This document shows positions 8,076 through 15,313 of a DNA stretch of 21,006 bases, piece after piece (positions within the stretch are counted from its first letter, which is position 1; every line of letters starts with the position of its first letter). The stretch lies in NCBI GenBank assembly GCA_964427285.1, contig CAYRTS010000050.1, forward strand, positions 1 through 21,006, given 5' to 3'. The notes below the pieces were generated by a model. The model was not told where the DNA came from. It saw only the letters and a list, made by a program, of their open reading frames with translations, and searched no databases. The translations under genes and the position numbers were made by a program. This DNA is from SPCO01 sp964427285 (GTDB lineage Bacteria > Chloroflexota > Limnocylindria > Limnocylindrales > CSP1-4).

Positions 8076-8956
8076 CGCGACGGGCGGGAAATCCCGCGGA
8101 CGCGCACGATCCGGCCGCCGCCCATGCGCTCGAGAGTCCCCGCCAGGTCTCGCTCCGTTTCCGCGGATTCGGGCGTGCCCGCGGACGTCCCGCCCTTGCC
8201 GCGGCCCTTGCCCTTTGAACCGGCTCCGGCCGCTTCGCCGTCGGCTTCCTGGGGGGCGACACCGACGCGCCCGCCTCGAATGATCTCGTCCTGATCAGCC
8301 TCTCCGCCGGGGCCAAGGGGCCCGCCGCGGCCGCGCCGCCCGAGTCGATCCCTGCCACCCGGTCCAGGTTCGGCGTCGATCCCGGGTCCGCCCACCCCGA
8401 GGCTCAACTCCGAGAGGACCGCCGCTGCTGCCGGGAAGGTCCACGAAGCGTCGAGCGGAGCGGTCGCCACCAGGTCGAGCGAGGGCTTGAGCTCGCCACC
8501 AAGGGCCGACCACACATCGGCCAGTGATCGATCCTGCGGCGGTGGCAGGCACACGGTGAGGATCACGGGGTACGGCGAGGTGGCCAGCGGCCCGGTCACG
8601 AGATCGCGCGGAATGATCTCGTTCCGGACAAAGGTCGCGAGGAGACCTGACAGCAGGCGATGTTCGTCCTCCGGACGCTGCGTCCAGGCGGTGACCAGGT
8701 ACGACAACCGGAAGCGCCGTGAAGGCATGCGGCGTTCAGTCACGTGCCCTGTGGTGGCATCGCGCCGCGGCTCGGCGACGATCTGTCGACGCGGAAGATC
8801 CTCGCGAATGTCGTACAGGTACATCGAGATCGTCGGCGCGTTACGCCGCGACACCCAGTCCTTGGTGGGCGCCTCGAACTCAACGTCCACGCGCGACCCA
8901 TTCAACACGTCGCGGCGGACGAGGGCGTCCAGGGCAGAATCCACCTCCGAGATCAT
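8072..8956 (-). CDS. DUF4255 / Pvc16 N-terminal family tail-terminator protein (Afp16-like)
   Basis: 294 residues from the ATG at 8956, chosen over an upstream in-frame start at 9106 because the protein family begins near ISEVDSALDALV and purine-rich GGGGAG/GGAG sites precede it. Residues 1-185 match DUF4255: an N-terminal helix, then NAPTISMYLYDIRED, RRFRLSYLVTAW, and the EDEHRLLSGLL segment. In Afp and PVC this family caps the distal end of the tube and sheath. From about 188 the protein is a Gly/Pro/Arg-rich low-complexity extension of roughly 80 residues, closed by a distinct LAGTLERMGGGRIVRVRGI segment near 271-289. It is the first gene of a two-gene minus-strand unit with the AAA+ ATPase and is divergent from the sheath gene. 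Confidence 0.92.
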   Translation of the reverse strand: MISEVDSALDALVRRDVLNGSRVDVEFEAPTKDWVSRRNAPTISMYLYDIREDLPRRQIVAEPRRDATTGHVTERRMPSRRFRLSYLVTAWTQRPEDEHRLLSGLLATFVRNEIIPRDLVTGPLATSPYPVILTVCLPPPQDRSLADVWSALGGELKPSLDLVATAPLDASWTFPAAAAVLSELSLGVGGPGIDAEPGPGGRDRLGRRGRGGPLGPGGEADQDEIIRGGRVGVAPQEADGEAAGAGSKGKGRGKGGTSAGTPESAETERDLAGTLERMGGGRIVRVRGISRPSR

Positions 8957-9137
8957 CGCTCCGAGTCTCCCCGCCCAATCGCCGACGGCACAGCGGACGG
9001 GGGGCAGCCCTTTGGGCCAGCCAGCCTGCCCGAATGGGCCAACGCCGCCGCCCTGATGCCCGTCCGAGTGGTCCTTGCCGGAGACTCCCCGAACCGCGAG
9101 GCTCAACGCATCCGCTCACCGCAGGAAGGGTTGACAC
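8957..9137. other. Divergent intergenic region upstream of the sheath operon
   Basis: 181 bases lie between the divergent DUF4255 and sheath genes and should hold promoters for the ATPase unit and the particle operon. The only strong signal is the sheath ribosome site AGGAAGG at 9123-9129, eight bases before the ATG. I see no convincing -10 element on either strand. Confidence 0.4.
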
Positions 9138-10652
9138 ATGCCGAACTACCTCTCGCCCGGCGTGTACATCGAGGAGGTACAAGCCGGCTCCCGACCCATC
9201 GAGGGCGTCGGAACCGCCGTTGCAGCCTTTGTCGGGCTCGCCGAGAAGGGCCCATTCAACGAGCCGCGCCTCGTCACGAACTGGGGCCAGTTCACGACGA
9301 GTTTCGGGGAGTTCGTCCCCGGAACGTATCTGGCCCATGCCGTCTACGGCTACTTCCTCAACGGTGGAGGAGCGGCGTACGTCGTACGGGTTGGCGCGGA
9401 CGGCGCCCAGCCGGTCGCACGCGCCGAGCTGCCGAGCGCGGAGAGCAAGGATAAGCCCGCGTTTCGGGTCGCTGCGCTGCAGGCCGGTACGACTGGCAAT
9501 GACATCACCGTGGACATCGCCGACGCATCCGAACCCGCCGAGGGCGTCTTCAAACTCGTCGTCAAGCAGGGCGGCAAGGTCGCGGAGACGTACGACAACG
9601 TCACGGTCGGCCGCGGCAAGCAGAACGTGGCAACGATGGTCAAGGCCCAGAGCAAGACCATCACCATCGAAGAGGTCGGCGCACTCGCCACACCCGCCAG
9701 CGGGTCGCTCGCCCTGGTCGGCGGCGGGGGAAGCATGCCGGCACGGGTCACGCCCGATGACTACGTCGGCAACACGGCCGATCGGACCGGGTTCGCCGGA
9801 CTCGAAGCGGTCGACGAAGTCACCATGCTCGCAGTGCCCGACCTGATGGCCGTGTACGAGCAGGGGATCATCGACCTCGAAGGCGTCCAGGCGGTGCATC
9901 TGGCGATGCTCGCCCACTGCGAGATGATGGGCGACCGAGTCGCCATCCTCGATCCGCTGCCCGGCCTCAATGCCCAGCAGGTCAAGGAGTGGCGGGTCGA
10001 CAAGGCCGGCTACGACAGCAAGTACGCGACGTTGTACTGGCCCTGGATCAAGGTTTTTGATCCGCCATCTGGGCAGGCCAAGTTCGTCCCGCCATCCGGC
10101 CACATGGCCGGGATCTGGGCCCGCAGTGACGACCAGCGCGGCGTCCACAAGGCTCCCGCGAACGAAGTGGTCCGCGGCGTCATCGCACTCGCCCTCCAGA
10201 TCACGAAGGCCGAACACGATCAGCTCAACCCACACGGGATCAATGTCATTCGCGCCTTCCCGGGCCGCGGAATCCGCGTCTGGGGCGCCCGGACGCTGTC
10301 CTCCGATCCGTCGTGGCGCTACCTCAACGTTCGTCGGCTCTTCAACTACGTCGAGGAGTCGATCCTCGAAGGCACCCAGTGGGTGGTCTTCGAGCCGAAT
10401 GACATGGCGCTCTGGGAGCGCGTCAAGCGAACGATCAACGCCTACCTGACCGGCGTCTGGCGCCAGGGCGCGCTCTTTGGCGCAACACCCCAGGAGTCGT
10501 TCTACGTCAAGTGCGACGCCGAGACGAACCCGCCTGACGTCATCGACCGTGGCCAGCTCGTCGTGGAGATCGGCATCGCGCCGGTCAAGCCGGCCGAGTT
10601 CGTCATCTTCCGGATCGCCCAGTTCTCGGGCGGGGCCGCGGTCAGTGAGTAG
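9138..10652 (+). CDS. Contractile tail sheath protein
   Basis: 504 residues, the usual size of a single-sheath eCIS. It opens with the family hallmark NYLSPGVYIEEV, followed by GVGTAVAAFVGLAEKGP. The C-terminal half carries the conserved sheath signatures: GIRVWGARTLSSD, WRYLNVRRLFNYVEESI, WVVFEPNDMALW, and a final PAEFVIFRI strand. In related particles such C-terminal strands help link neighbouring subunits into the contractile mesh. The middle insertion (about residues 95-215) is the variable, surface-exposed region of the family. AGGAAGG eight bases upstream gives a good start. Only one sheath gene is present here, unlike the three of Afp (afp2-4). It is the first gene of a long plus-strand operon. 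Confidence 0.98.
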   Translation: MPNYLSPGVYIEEVQAGSRPIEGVGTAVAAFVGLAEKGPFNEPRLVTNWGQFTTSFGEFVPGTYLAHAVYGYFLNGGGAAYVVRVGADGAQPVARAELPSAESKDKPAFRVAALQAGTTGNDITVDIADASEPAEGVFKLVVKQGGKVAETYDNVTVGRGKQNVATMVKAQSKTITIEEVGALATPASGSLALVGGGGSMPARVTPDDYVGNTADRTGFAGLEAVDEVTMLAVPDLMAVYEQGIIDLEGVQAVHLAMLAHCEMMGDRVAILDPLPGLNAQQVKEWRVDKAGYDSKYATLYWPWIKVFDPPSGQAKFVPPSGHMAGIWARSDDQRGVHKAPANEVVRGVIALALQITKAEHDQLNPHGINVIRAFPGRGIRVWGARTLSSDPSWRYLNVRRLFNYVEESILEGTQWVVFEPNDMALWERVKRTINAYLTGVWRQGALFGATPQESFYVKCDAETNPPDVIDRGQLVVEIGIAPVKPAEFVIFRIAQFSGGAAVSE

Positions 10653-10684
10653 CGGCCGCTTCCCCAGGGCCGACCAGACCGAGT

Positions 10685-10690
10685 AAGGAG
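10685..10690 (+). promoter_or_regulatory. Strong Shine-Dalgarno site of the inner-tube gene
   Basis: AAGGAG lies eight bases before the ATG at 10699, close to the ideal sequence and spacing, as expected for an abundant structural protein. Confidence 0.65.
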
Positions 10691-10698
10691 CGAGAAAC

Positions 10699-11157
10699 AT
10701 GCCCGGTGGACTACCCAGTCTCCCCAACGACGGGATCGCGTCGTACCACTTCTCGGTCGAGATCGACAACACGGAGATCGCCCAGTTCTCGGAGCTGTCG
10801 GGGATCACCTCGGAGATCGATGTCATCGATCTCAAGGAGAACGGCTTCGATGGGAAGCCGGTGATCAAGAAACTGCCCGGCTCGCGCAAGCCGCCCACGA
10901 TCACGCTCAAGCGCGCCAAGAGCGCGTCAATGGACCTCTGGAACTGGCACTACGCGATGTACCAGGGCAAGGTCTCGGACGCCCGCCGCAACGGCTCGGT
11001 CGTCCTGTACGACTACGAGATCGGCGAGGTGTCGCGTTACAACTTCATCAATGGCTGGGTCTCGAAGATTTCTATGGGATCCGCCAAGGCCGGAGCCAAC
11101 GAGGTTCTGACCGAGGAATGCACGATCGTGTGCGAAGAGTTGATCCGGGTGAAGTGA
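10699..11157 (+). CDS. Inner tube protein (Afp1/Pvc1-like, T4 gp19 family)
   Basis: 152 residues, the family size. The fold-defining segments are visible: YHFSVEIDNTEIAQFSELSG near the N terminus, ITLKRAKSASMDLWNWH in the middle, and the closing EVLTEECTIVCEELIRV strand. This is the family whose hexameric rings stack into the tube that is driven out when the sheath contracts and whose lumen carries cargo in other eCIS. It follows the sheath gene by 46 bases. A second, divergent tube paralogue is encoded at 14175-14600; this one, next to the sheath, is the probable major tube subunit. Confidence 0.96.
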   Translation: MPGGLPSLPNDGIASYHFSVEIDNTEIAQFSELSGITSEIDVIDLKENGFDGKPVIKKLPGSRKPPTITLKRAKSASMDLWNWHYAMYQGKVSDARRNGSVVLYDYEIGEVSRYNFINGWVSKISMGSAKAGANEVLTEECTIVCEELIRVK

Positions 11158-11158
11158 G

Positions 11159-11581
11159 ATGACCGCCGGTCTGGCTGCGGCGGCCGTTCCAACGCTGCGG
11201 CCGCCGACGGAATTACGCACCGAGTACCCATTCATCCTCCCGCGCGGCTACGTCGACGACGCTGGCACCGTCCACCGCGACGGTGTCATGCGTCTGGCGA
11301 CCGCCCGGGACGAGATCCTGCCGCAACGCGACCCGCGAGTCCGCGAGAACGATGCGTACCTCACCGTCATCCTCCTCGCTCGCGTAGTGACGAGGCTCGG
11401 CAGTGTGCAGGGCGTGACGACCGGGACGATCGAGGGGCTCTTCGCGTCGGACCTCGCGTTCCTCCAGGACCTCTACCGGCGAGTCAACGCGGAGGGTCAC
11501 AGTCACGCGTCAGTAGCGTGCCCTTCCTGCAAGCACGAATTCACGATCGACCTTGCGGGTGACCTGCCGGGGGAATCGTGA
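11159..11581 (+). CDS. T4 gp26-like baseplate hub assembly chaperone family protein
   Basis: 140 residues. Segments such as NDAYLTVILLARVVTRLG and IEGLFASDLAFLQDLYRRVN match my recollection of the T4-type baseplate hub assembly chaperone family that follows the tube gene in many eCIS loci. A C-terminal CPSCKHEF segment (Cys121, Cys124) looks like half of a zinc ribbon; no second CxxC pair is present, so metal binding would need His126 or a partner. The start lies one base after the tube stop, and the stop overlaps the next gene as GTGA. A role in particle assembly rather than as a structural subunit is inferred from family and position. Confidence 0.8.
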   Translation: MTAGLAAAAVPTLRPPTELRTEYPFILPRGYVDDAGTVHRDGVMRLATARDEILPQRDPRVRENDAYLTVILLARVVTRLGSVQGVTTGTIEGLFASDLAFLQDLYRRVNAEGHSHASVACPSCKHEFTIDLAGDLPGES

Positions 11582-11733
11582 CGTACGCGTCCGAGCGGCT
11601 CCTCGAGGAGGTCGCGTACGTCGCCTATCACTTCCATTGGTCGTTCGAGGAGCTTCTCGATCTCGAGCATCCGGTTCGCCGGAGGTTCGTCGAGGAAATC
11701 GACCGGCTGAACCGGCGCGCAACTGAGGGATGA
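11578..11733 (+). CDS. DUF6760 family small eCIS protein
   Basis: A 51-residue reading frame starts at a GTG that overlaps the preceding stop (GTGA). The protein opens MTYASERLLEEVAYVAYHFH and continues with WSFEELLDLEHPVRRRFVEE, ending in a basic helix. This matches the small DUF6760 proteins I recall between the chaperone and the second tube gene of eCIS clusters. The family has no settled function; its all-helical, charged character and tight coupling to the chaperone gene suggest an assembly partner. The next gene starts seven bases after its stop. Confidence is high that it is translated, moderate for the family name. Confidence 0.85.
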   Translation: MTYASERLLEEVAYVAYHFHWSFEELLDLEHPVRRRFVEEIDRLNRRATEG

Positions 11734-11740
11734 AACGCGG

Positions 11741-14170
11741 ATGGACTTTGGGTCGCTCCAGCGATTCCTGCCCTGGGGCCGTTCGCAGCCGGCATCCGAT
11801 GGGTCGGCGCCTGCCGCCGCCAGGTCGGTTTCAGTCGAACGGTCCGGCGTCCCGGCGTGGCGGCGCGCTCCGGCCCTCGTTCCCACCATTGGTCCTGCTC
11901 CGCTGATTGCCCGGACCCGGGGCTATGAGCAGGAACTTGCCGGGGGCAGGGGGACCAGGCTGGCCCTGCAACGGCTGACCCACGACCGCGGTCTGGATGC
12001 GCCGCGGGGCCTGGTCAGCGCCGTCAGCGCACCCGTGTCGCGCACGCCCGCCGAGCCGATGCCGACGAGCGCTCGGCGCGGTCGCGCCCAGCGGACCCCT
12101 GCGACCGGCAACACTGCAGGCGCAGCACACCCCCATTGGCCGGTCGCCGACGATTCGGCATCGGCTGGAGGTCACCTACCCGCCATCGACGCCGCGAGTG
12201 GGCTGACCTGGGCAGGTTCCTCGTCGTCCGGTGGCTCGTCGTCTGGCTCCTCGTCATCGGGTTCCTCGTCGTCTGGCGATGGACCGGTCGCGGGCGCATC
12301 CAGCGTGTCCGCCATTGCGACCGATAGCTCGACGGGAAGCGCCTCCCCGATCGCGACCGAGCCCAGTCAGTACCACTCGCCTCCGACCCCGCAGTTGCCA
12401 GCGCCGACGTTGGCGCGGTGGATCGAGGGCGGTCCCTCGCTGATGCGATCAACCAAGGTCGATGACCGGCCGATTGGCATCGTCGGGGAGCGTGCAGTCG
12501 GTGCCGCCCATTCCGGCGACGGCGCCCATTCCGGCGACGGCGTCGCTCGTTCGACCGGCGTCGCCGCTTCGACCAGCGTCGCCGCCGACACCGCGCGGAC
12601 GCCCGATGCCTCGCCTGGATCGCCAAGCTTCGTCGGGCCGGGAACTTCGTCTGGTCACGCTGCCACGGCCCGGATGCCGCTCGTGAGCCGCTCCGTCGCT
12701 TCGCCTGCGGACGGTCACGCGGCCAGGACCGGCGGGATCGAGCCAGCGGGGTCAACGCTGCCGACAACGCCCGCACCGATGCGGGCTCGCCGGGTTCGGT
12801 TTGGCACTCCGCTGGACCCATCGACCCGATCGATCGAGCCGGCCGGCTCAACTCCGACTGTCGCCCGTCAGGCCGACAGTCCCGCACGCCGGCCCGCCGA
12901 TCCGTTCGCGGCCGGTCCGTTTGCGATGGCCCACCCAGCCTCCGCAGATCCGGCAGGCCAGGCGGATCCGACGGCGCATCCCGCACTTGCCTCTCCAACC
13001 GCGTCCTGGGCAATGACCACCTCTGCGACGTCCCCGGCCGTGGCCATCCGGCCGCTCACGGTTGCACGCGTCACCGACGAAGCCGCCGGTCAGCTTGTTG
13101 GCACCCTGCGGCCGGGGATCGATCTGAGCAGTCCGGCAGTGGCGGTACGACGGCCCCCGGAAGCGGCGGCGGTCGACGATGAGCCAGAGCCGGGCAGTCC
13201 CTCAGCCGCGCTGGCAGCCCTCTCGCGGATCGACCCGTACGGTGCATTCGGGGGGAGCCCCACGACAGGGTTCACGCCCGGGTCCGGCGGTCCTTCAGGC
13301 TTCCGGCCCGGTGCCGGACCCGCTGCGCAACGCACCCTCGCCGGTGGCGTCGCCGGGCCATCGGCATCGGTCTTCGCGCGAGGCTCGAGCCCGGCTGGGA
13401 CAGGCGCGCTGTCCCACGCCCCCGGATCGCCAGGCCAGGTCAGGTCGACCCAGACCGGGCCGACCCAGACCGGCTCGGGGGCCGATGCTTCCTCGTTCGC
13501 TCCAACGGAGCCACTCGGATTGAGCAGTGGCTCCCCCACCCGACCAACGAGCCGTGGCGGCCAGCCCCTGCCGTCCAGCTTTGGAGGACGCCCGACGGTC
13601 CTGCGGCTCGCGGCGGCGGCCAGGTCGGTGTCGGTCGGCAACACTTCCACATCGAGGGTTGGCTCGTCCTCGGTCGGACCCGGCGGCGGATTCGGGTCCC
13701 TGGCCCCGATTGGCTCGGTCAAGGGTGCTCGTGCCGCAACCGAGTGGCTCCCCGCGAGGGCCGATGACTCAGGCGACGGGGCGCAGTCCTCCAGCGCCCA
13801 GGGCGGGTACCCGTCCGTCCAGGGATCGTTCGCCGGAGCCGGGGCAACACCGCTCACATCGTGGTCGGGAAGCCCGGAACAGGGCGGCGCGGGATCCTTC
13901 GACGACGGGAACGCCTTCGGGGGCATCATCCAGCGGTCCATCCAGGCGGCGCCCGAATCGCCCCTGCCGGGCGTGCAACGAGCTGACGATGGCGGCGCGG
14001 CTGCCGCAGGCGCCGGCCCGGCGGGATCGGGCGCACCCGGCGCCGGCCCCTCGGCCCGCGAGCTCGATGAGCTGGCCCGGAAGCTGTACGAACCCCTGCG
14101 TCGCCGCTTTCAGCGTGAGCTCACCGTGGACCGGGAGCGCGACGGCAGCCTCTTGAGCACGGGGCGGTGA
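11741..14170 (+). CDS. Large Ser/Pro/Gly/Ala-rich eCIS-locus protein with short charged C-terminal module
   Basis: 809 residues. Almost the whole chain is low-complexity (Ser, Pro, Gly, Ala, Thr, Arg), including a (SSSSG)n stretch at 159-179 and a tandem AHSGDG duplication near 256-267. I see no signal peptide, membrane segment or enzymatic motif. Short pieces recur: AAARSVSV near residue 25 and again near 625, and IEPAGST twice around 345-370. QR motifs appear near the end (IIQRSIQ, GVQRADD). The last 39 residues are different, helical and charged: ELDELARKLYEPLRRRF then QRELTVDRERDG. Disordered proteins ending in a similar LARxLYxPLxRRL module occur at this position in other eCIS loci, to my recollection. 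GAGGGA nine bases upstream supports the start. The long open frame, G/C third-base bias and operon position argue for a real gene. Function unknown; an assembly or loading scaffold is one possibility. Confidence 0.85.
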   Translation: MDFGSLQRFLPWGRSQPASDGSAPAAARSVSVERSGVPAWRRAPALVPTIGPAPLIARTRGYEQELAGGRGTRLALQRLTHDRGLDAPRGLVSAVSAPVSRTPAEPMPTSARRGRAQRTPATGNTAGAAHPHWPVADDSASAGGHLPAIDAASGLTWAGSSSSGGSSSGSSSSGSSSSGDGPVAGASSVSAIATDSSTGSASPIATEPSQYHSPPTPQLPAPTLARWIEGGPSLMRSTKVDDRPIGIVGERAVGAAHSGDGAHSGDGVARSTGVAASTSVAADTARTPDASPGSPSFVGPGTSSGHAATARMPLVSRSVASPADGHAARTGGIEPAGSTLPTTPAPMRARRVRFGTPLDPSTRSIEPAGSTPTVARQADSPARRPADPFAAGPFAMAHPASADPAGQADPTAHPALASPTASWAMTTSATSPAVAIRPLTVARVTDEAAGQLVGTLRPGIDLSSPAVAVRRPPEAAAVDDEPEPGSPSAALAALSRIDPYGAFGGSPTTGFTPGSGGPSGFRPGAGPAAQRTLAGGVAGPSASVFARGSSPAGTGALSHAPGSPGQVRSTQTGPTQTGSGADASSFAPTEPLGLSSGSPTRPTSRGGQPLPSSFGGRPTVLRLAAAARSVSVGNTSTSRVGSSSVGPGGGFGSLAPIGSVKGARAATEWLPARADDSGDGAQSSSAQGGYPSVQGSFAGAGATPLTSWSGSPEQGGAGSFDDGNAFGGIIQRSIQAAPESPLPGVQRADDGGAAAAGAGPAGSGAPGAGPSARELDELARKLYEPLRRRFQRELTVDRERDGSLLSTGR
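12215..12277 (+). repeat. Ser/Gly-coding low-complexity repeat
   Basis: Repeated TCC/TCG/TCT serine codons punctuated by glycine codons encode a (SSSSG)-type linker at residues 159-179 of the 809-residue protein. The unit is imperfect at DNA level (TCCTCGTCGTCTGGC-like), so slippage is possible. Confidence 0.8.
12506..12541 (+). repeat. Perfect 18-bp tandem duplication
   Basis: GCCCATTCCGGCGACGGC occurs twice without any mismatch (12506-12523 and 12524-12541), encoding AHSGDG twice. The identity suggests a recent in-frame duplication inside the disordered region of the 809-residue protein. Confidence 0.9.
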
Positions 14171-14174
14171 GGCC

Positions 14175-14600
14175 ATGAGTGAGACTGCCCTTGGACTCCG
14201 CTTCACGGTCACGATCGACGGCCAGACGTCCCTCGGCGACTGGACGAAATGCGAGGGCTTGACCGTCGAGTACGACGTCCACGAGTACAAGGAAGGCGGA
14301 ATCAACGGCTGGGTCTGGCGTCTACCCGGCCGCGCGAAGTACCAGAACATCAAGCTCACCCGGCCGGTGACCAAATCGACCGCCGATGTCGCCAAGTGGC
14401 TGTCCACGGTCAAGCCGGCGATGAGCCGGACGACCGCCAAGATCGCCGTCAAGGACGCCGCGGGCGAGGAGGTCGCCTCCTGGTCCGTGTCCGGCGTCTA
14501 CCCCGTGCGCTGGACCGGGCCGACCCTGGACGTCGGCCAGAACCAGGCCGCGACCGAGGTCCTGGAACTGTCCCACATCGGATTCGCAGGGTTCCGCTGA
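14175..14600 (+). CDS. Second tube-family protein (Afp5/Pvc5-like tube initiator)
   Basis: 141 residues of the T4 gp19-like tube fold: LGLRFTVTIDGQTSLGDWTK, the YDVHEYKEGG loop, the NIKLTRPVTKSTADVAKWL helix, and the closing EVLELSHIGF strand. It differs strongly from the tube protein at 10699-11157. In Afp and PVC, minor tube paralogues encoded beside the LysM and spike genes form the rings that join the spike trimer to the main tube; its position directly before those genes here supports the same role. The start follows the previous stop by four bases with GGTGAGG immediately upstream. Confidence 0.95.
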   Translation: MSETALGLRFTVTIDGQTSLGDWTKCEGLTVEYDVHEYKEGGINGWVWRLPGRAKYQNIKLTRPVTKSTADVAKWLSTVKPAMSRTTAKIAVKDAAGEEVASWSVSGVYPVRWTGPTLDVGQNQAATEVLELSHIGFAGFR

Positions 14601-14603
14601 GCC

Positions 14604-15299
14604 ATGGGGTACGGCGAAGTGGACGGGTACACGGTCGCGACGCTGCGGGTGGTCGAGGGCGTAGTCGCCGGCCCCACCGAGCTGTACACCCACTTCAACC
14701 CGGGCGAATACACGATCGCCAAGAGCTCCACCTGGAACCGGCCACAGATGAAGGGCGGGAAGCAGACCGGTAAGCCAGAATTCGGCGGGGCCAACGCCCA
14801 GACGCTCCAAATGGAGCTGCTGTTCGACGATGGCATGCAAGGCGCCACCGTCGCGGCAGCGGTAGCCACCTTGCTCGAGTGGGTGAAGGCAACCGACGAT
14901 TCTGTCAACAAGAAGAAGCCCCAGCCGCCAATCGTCGTATTCGAATGGGGCGAGAACCCGGCCCTGACCTCGTTCCGCGGCTATGTCAAGCAGGTCCAGG
15001 CAAAGTATCTGCTCTTTGCCGGCTCCGGCAAACCCCTGCGGGCCACGGCCAACGTGACCTTGGAGGAGGTGCCGGTCCCGCCCAAGAAGGGGAACCCGAC
15101 CTCGGGCGCCATCCACGGTCGCCGGACGCACGTCCTCGCCGCCGGCGACAGCCTCGCGTCGATCGCTTGGCGGGAGTACGAGGACCCGGCGCTCTGGCGC
15201 GGATTGGCGGACTTCAACGACATTCACGACCCTCATCGCGTTCGGCTCGGGACGACGCTGCTGCTGCCCACGGCCGACGAGGCGAGGCGGCTGTCGTGA
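14604..15299 (+). CDS. LysM-domain baseplate/hub protein (Afp7/Pvc7-like)
   Basis: 231 residues. The first 160 residues match the CIS tube-adaptor family: ELYTHFNPGEYTIAKSS near the start, the LQMELLFDD strand, and TSFRGYVKQV. From about 174 a LysM-like module follows: THVLAAGDSLASIAWREY, then LWRGLADFN, ending GTTLLLP. In Afp/PVC this protein sits around the hub between spike and tube. LysM domains elsewhere bind peptidoglycan-type glycans, but in this family the domain is a structural baseplate element. It starts three bases after the preceding stop. Confidence 0.95.
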   Translation: MGYGEVDGYTVATLRVVEGVVAGPTELYTHFNPGEYTIAKSSTWNRPQMKGGKQTGKPEFGGANAQTLQMELLFDDGMQGATVAAAVATLLEWVKATDDSVNKKKPQPPIVVFEWGENPALTSFRGYVKQVQAKYLLFAGSGKPLRATANVTLEEVPVPPKKGNPTSGAIHGRRTHVLAAGDSLASIAWREYEDPALWRGLADFNDIHDPHRVRLGTTLLLPTADEARRLS

Positions 15300-15313
15300 A
15301 CGGTCGGTAGGCG

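Noticed and set aside
8957..9106. Upstream in-frame start that would add 50 residues to the DUF4255 protein
   Set aside because: The extra residues do not resemble the family, whose N terminus fits the ATG at 8956, which has purine-rich sites just before it.
9131..9136. TTGACA, a perfect -35 consensus, just before the sheath start codon
   Set aside because: It lies between the ribosome site and the ATG, so it cannot drive this gene; no -10 element is seen at the right distance inside the gene.
8880..10919. 679-codon open frame on the minus strand opposite the sheath and tube genes
   Set aside because: It mirrors the codon bias of the genuine sheath and tube genes; its translation shows no family features and it spans two real genes and a promoter region.
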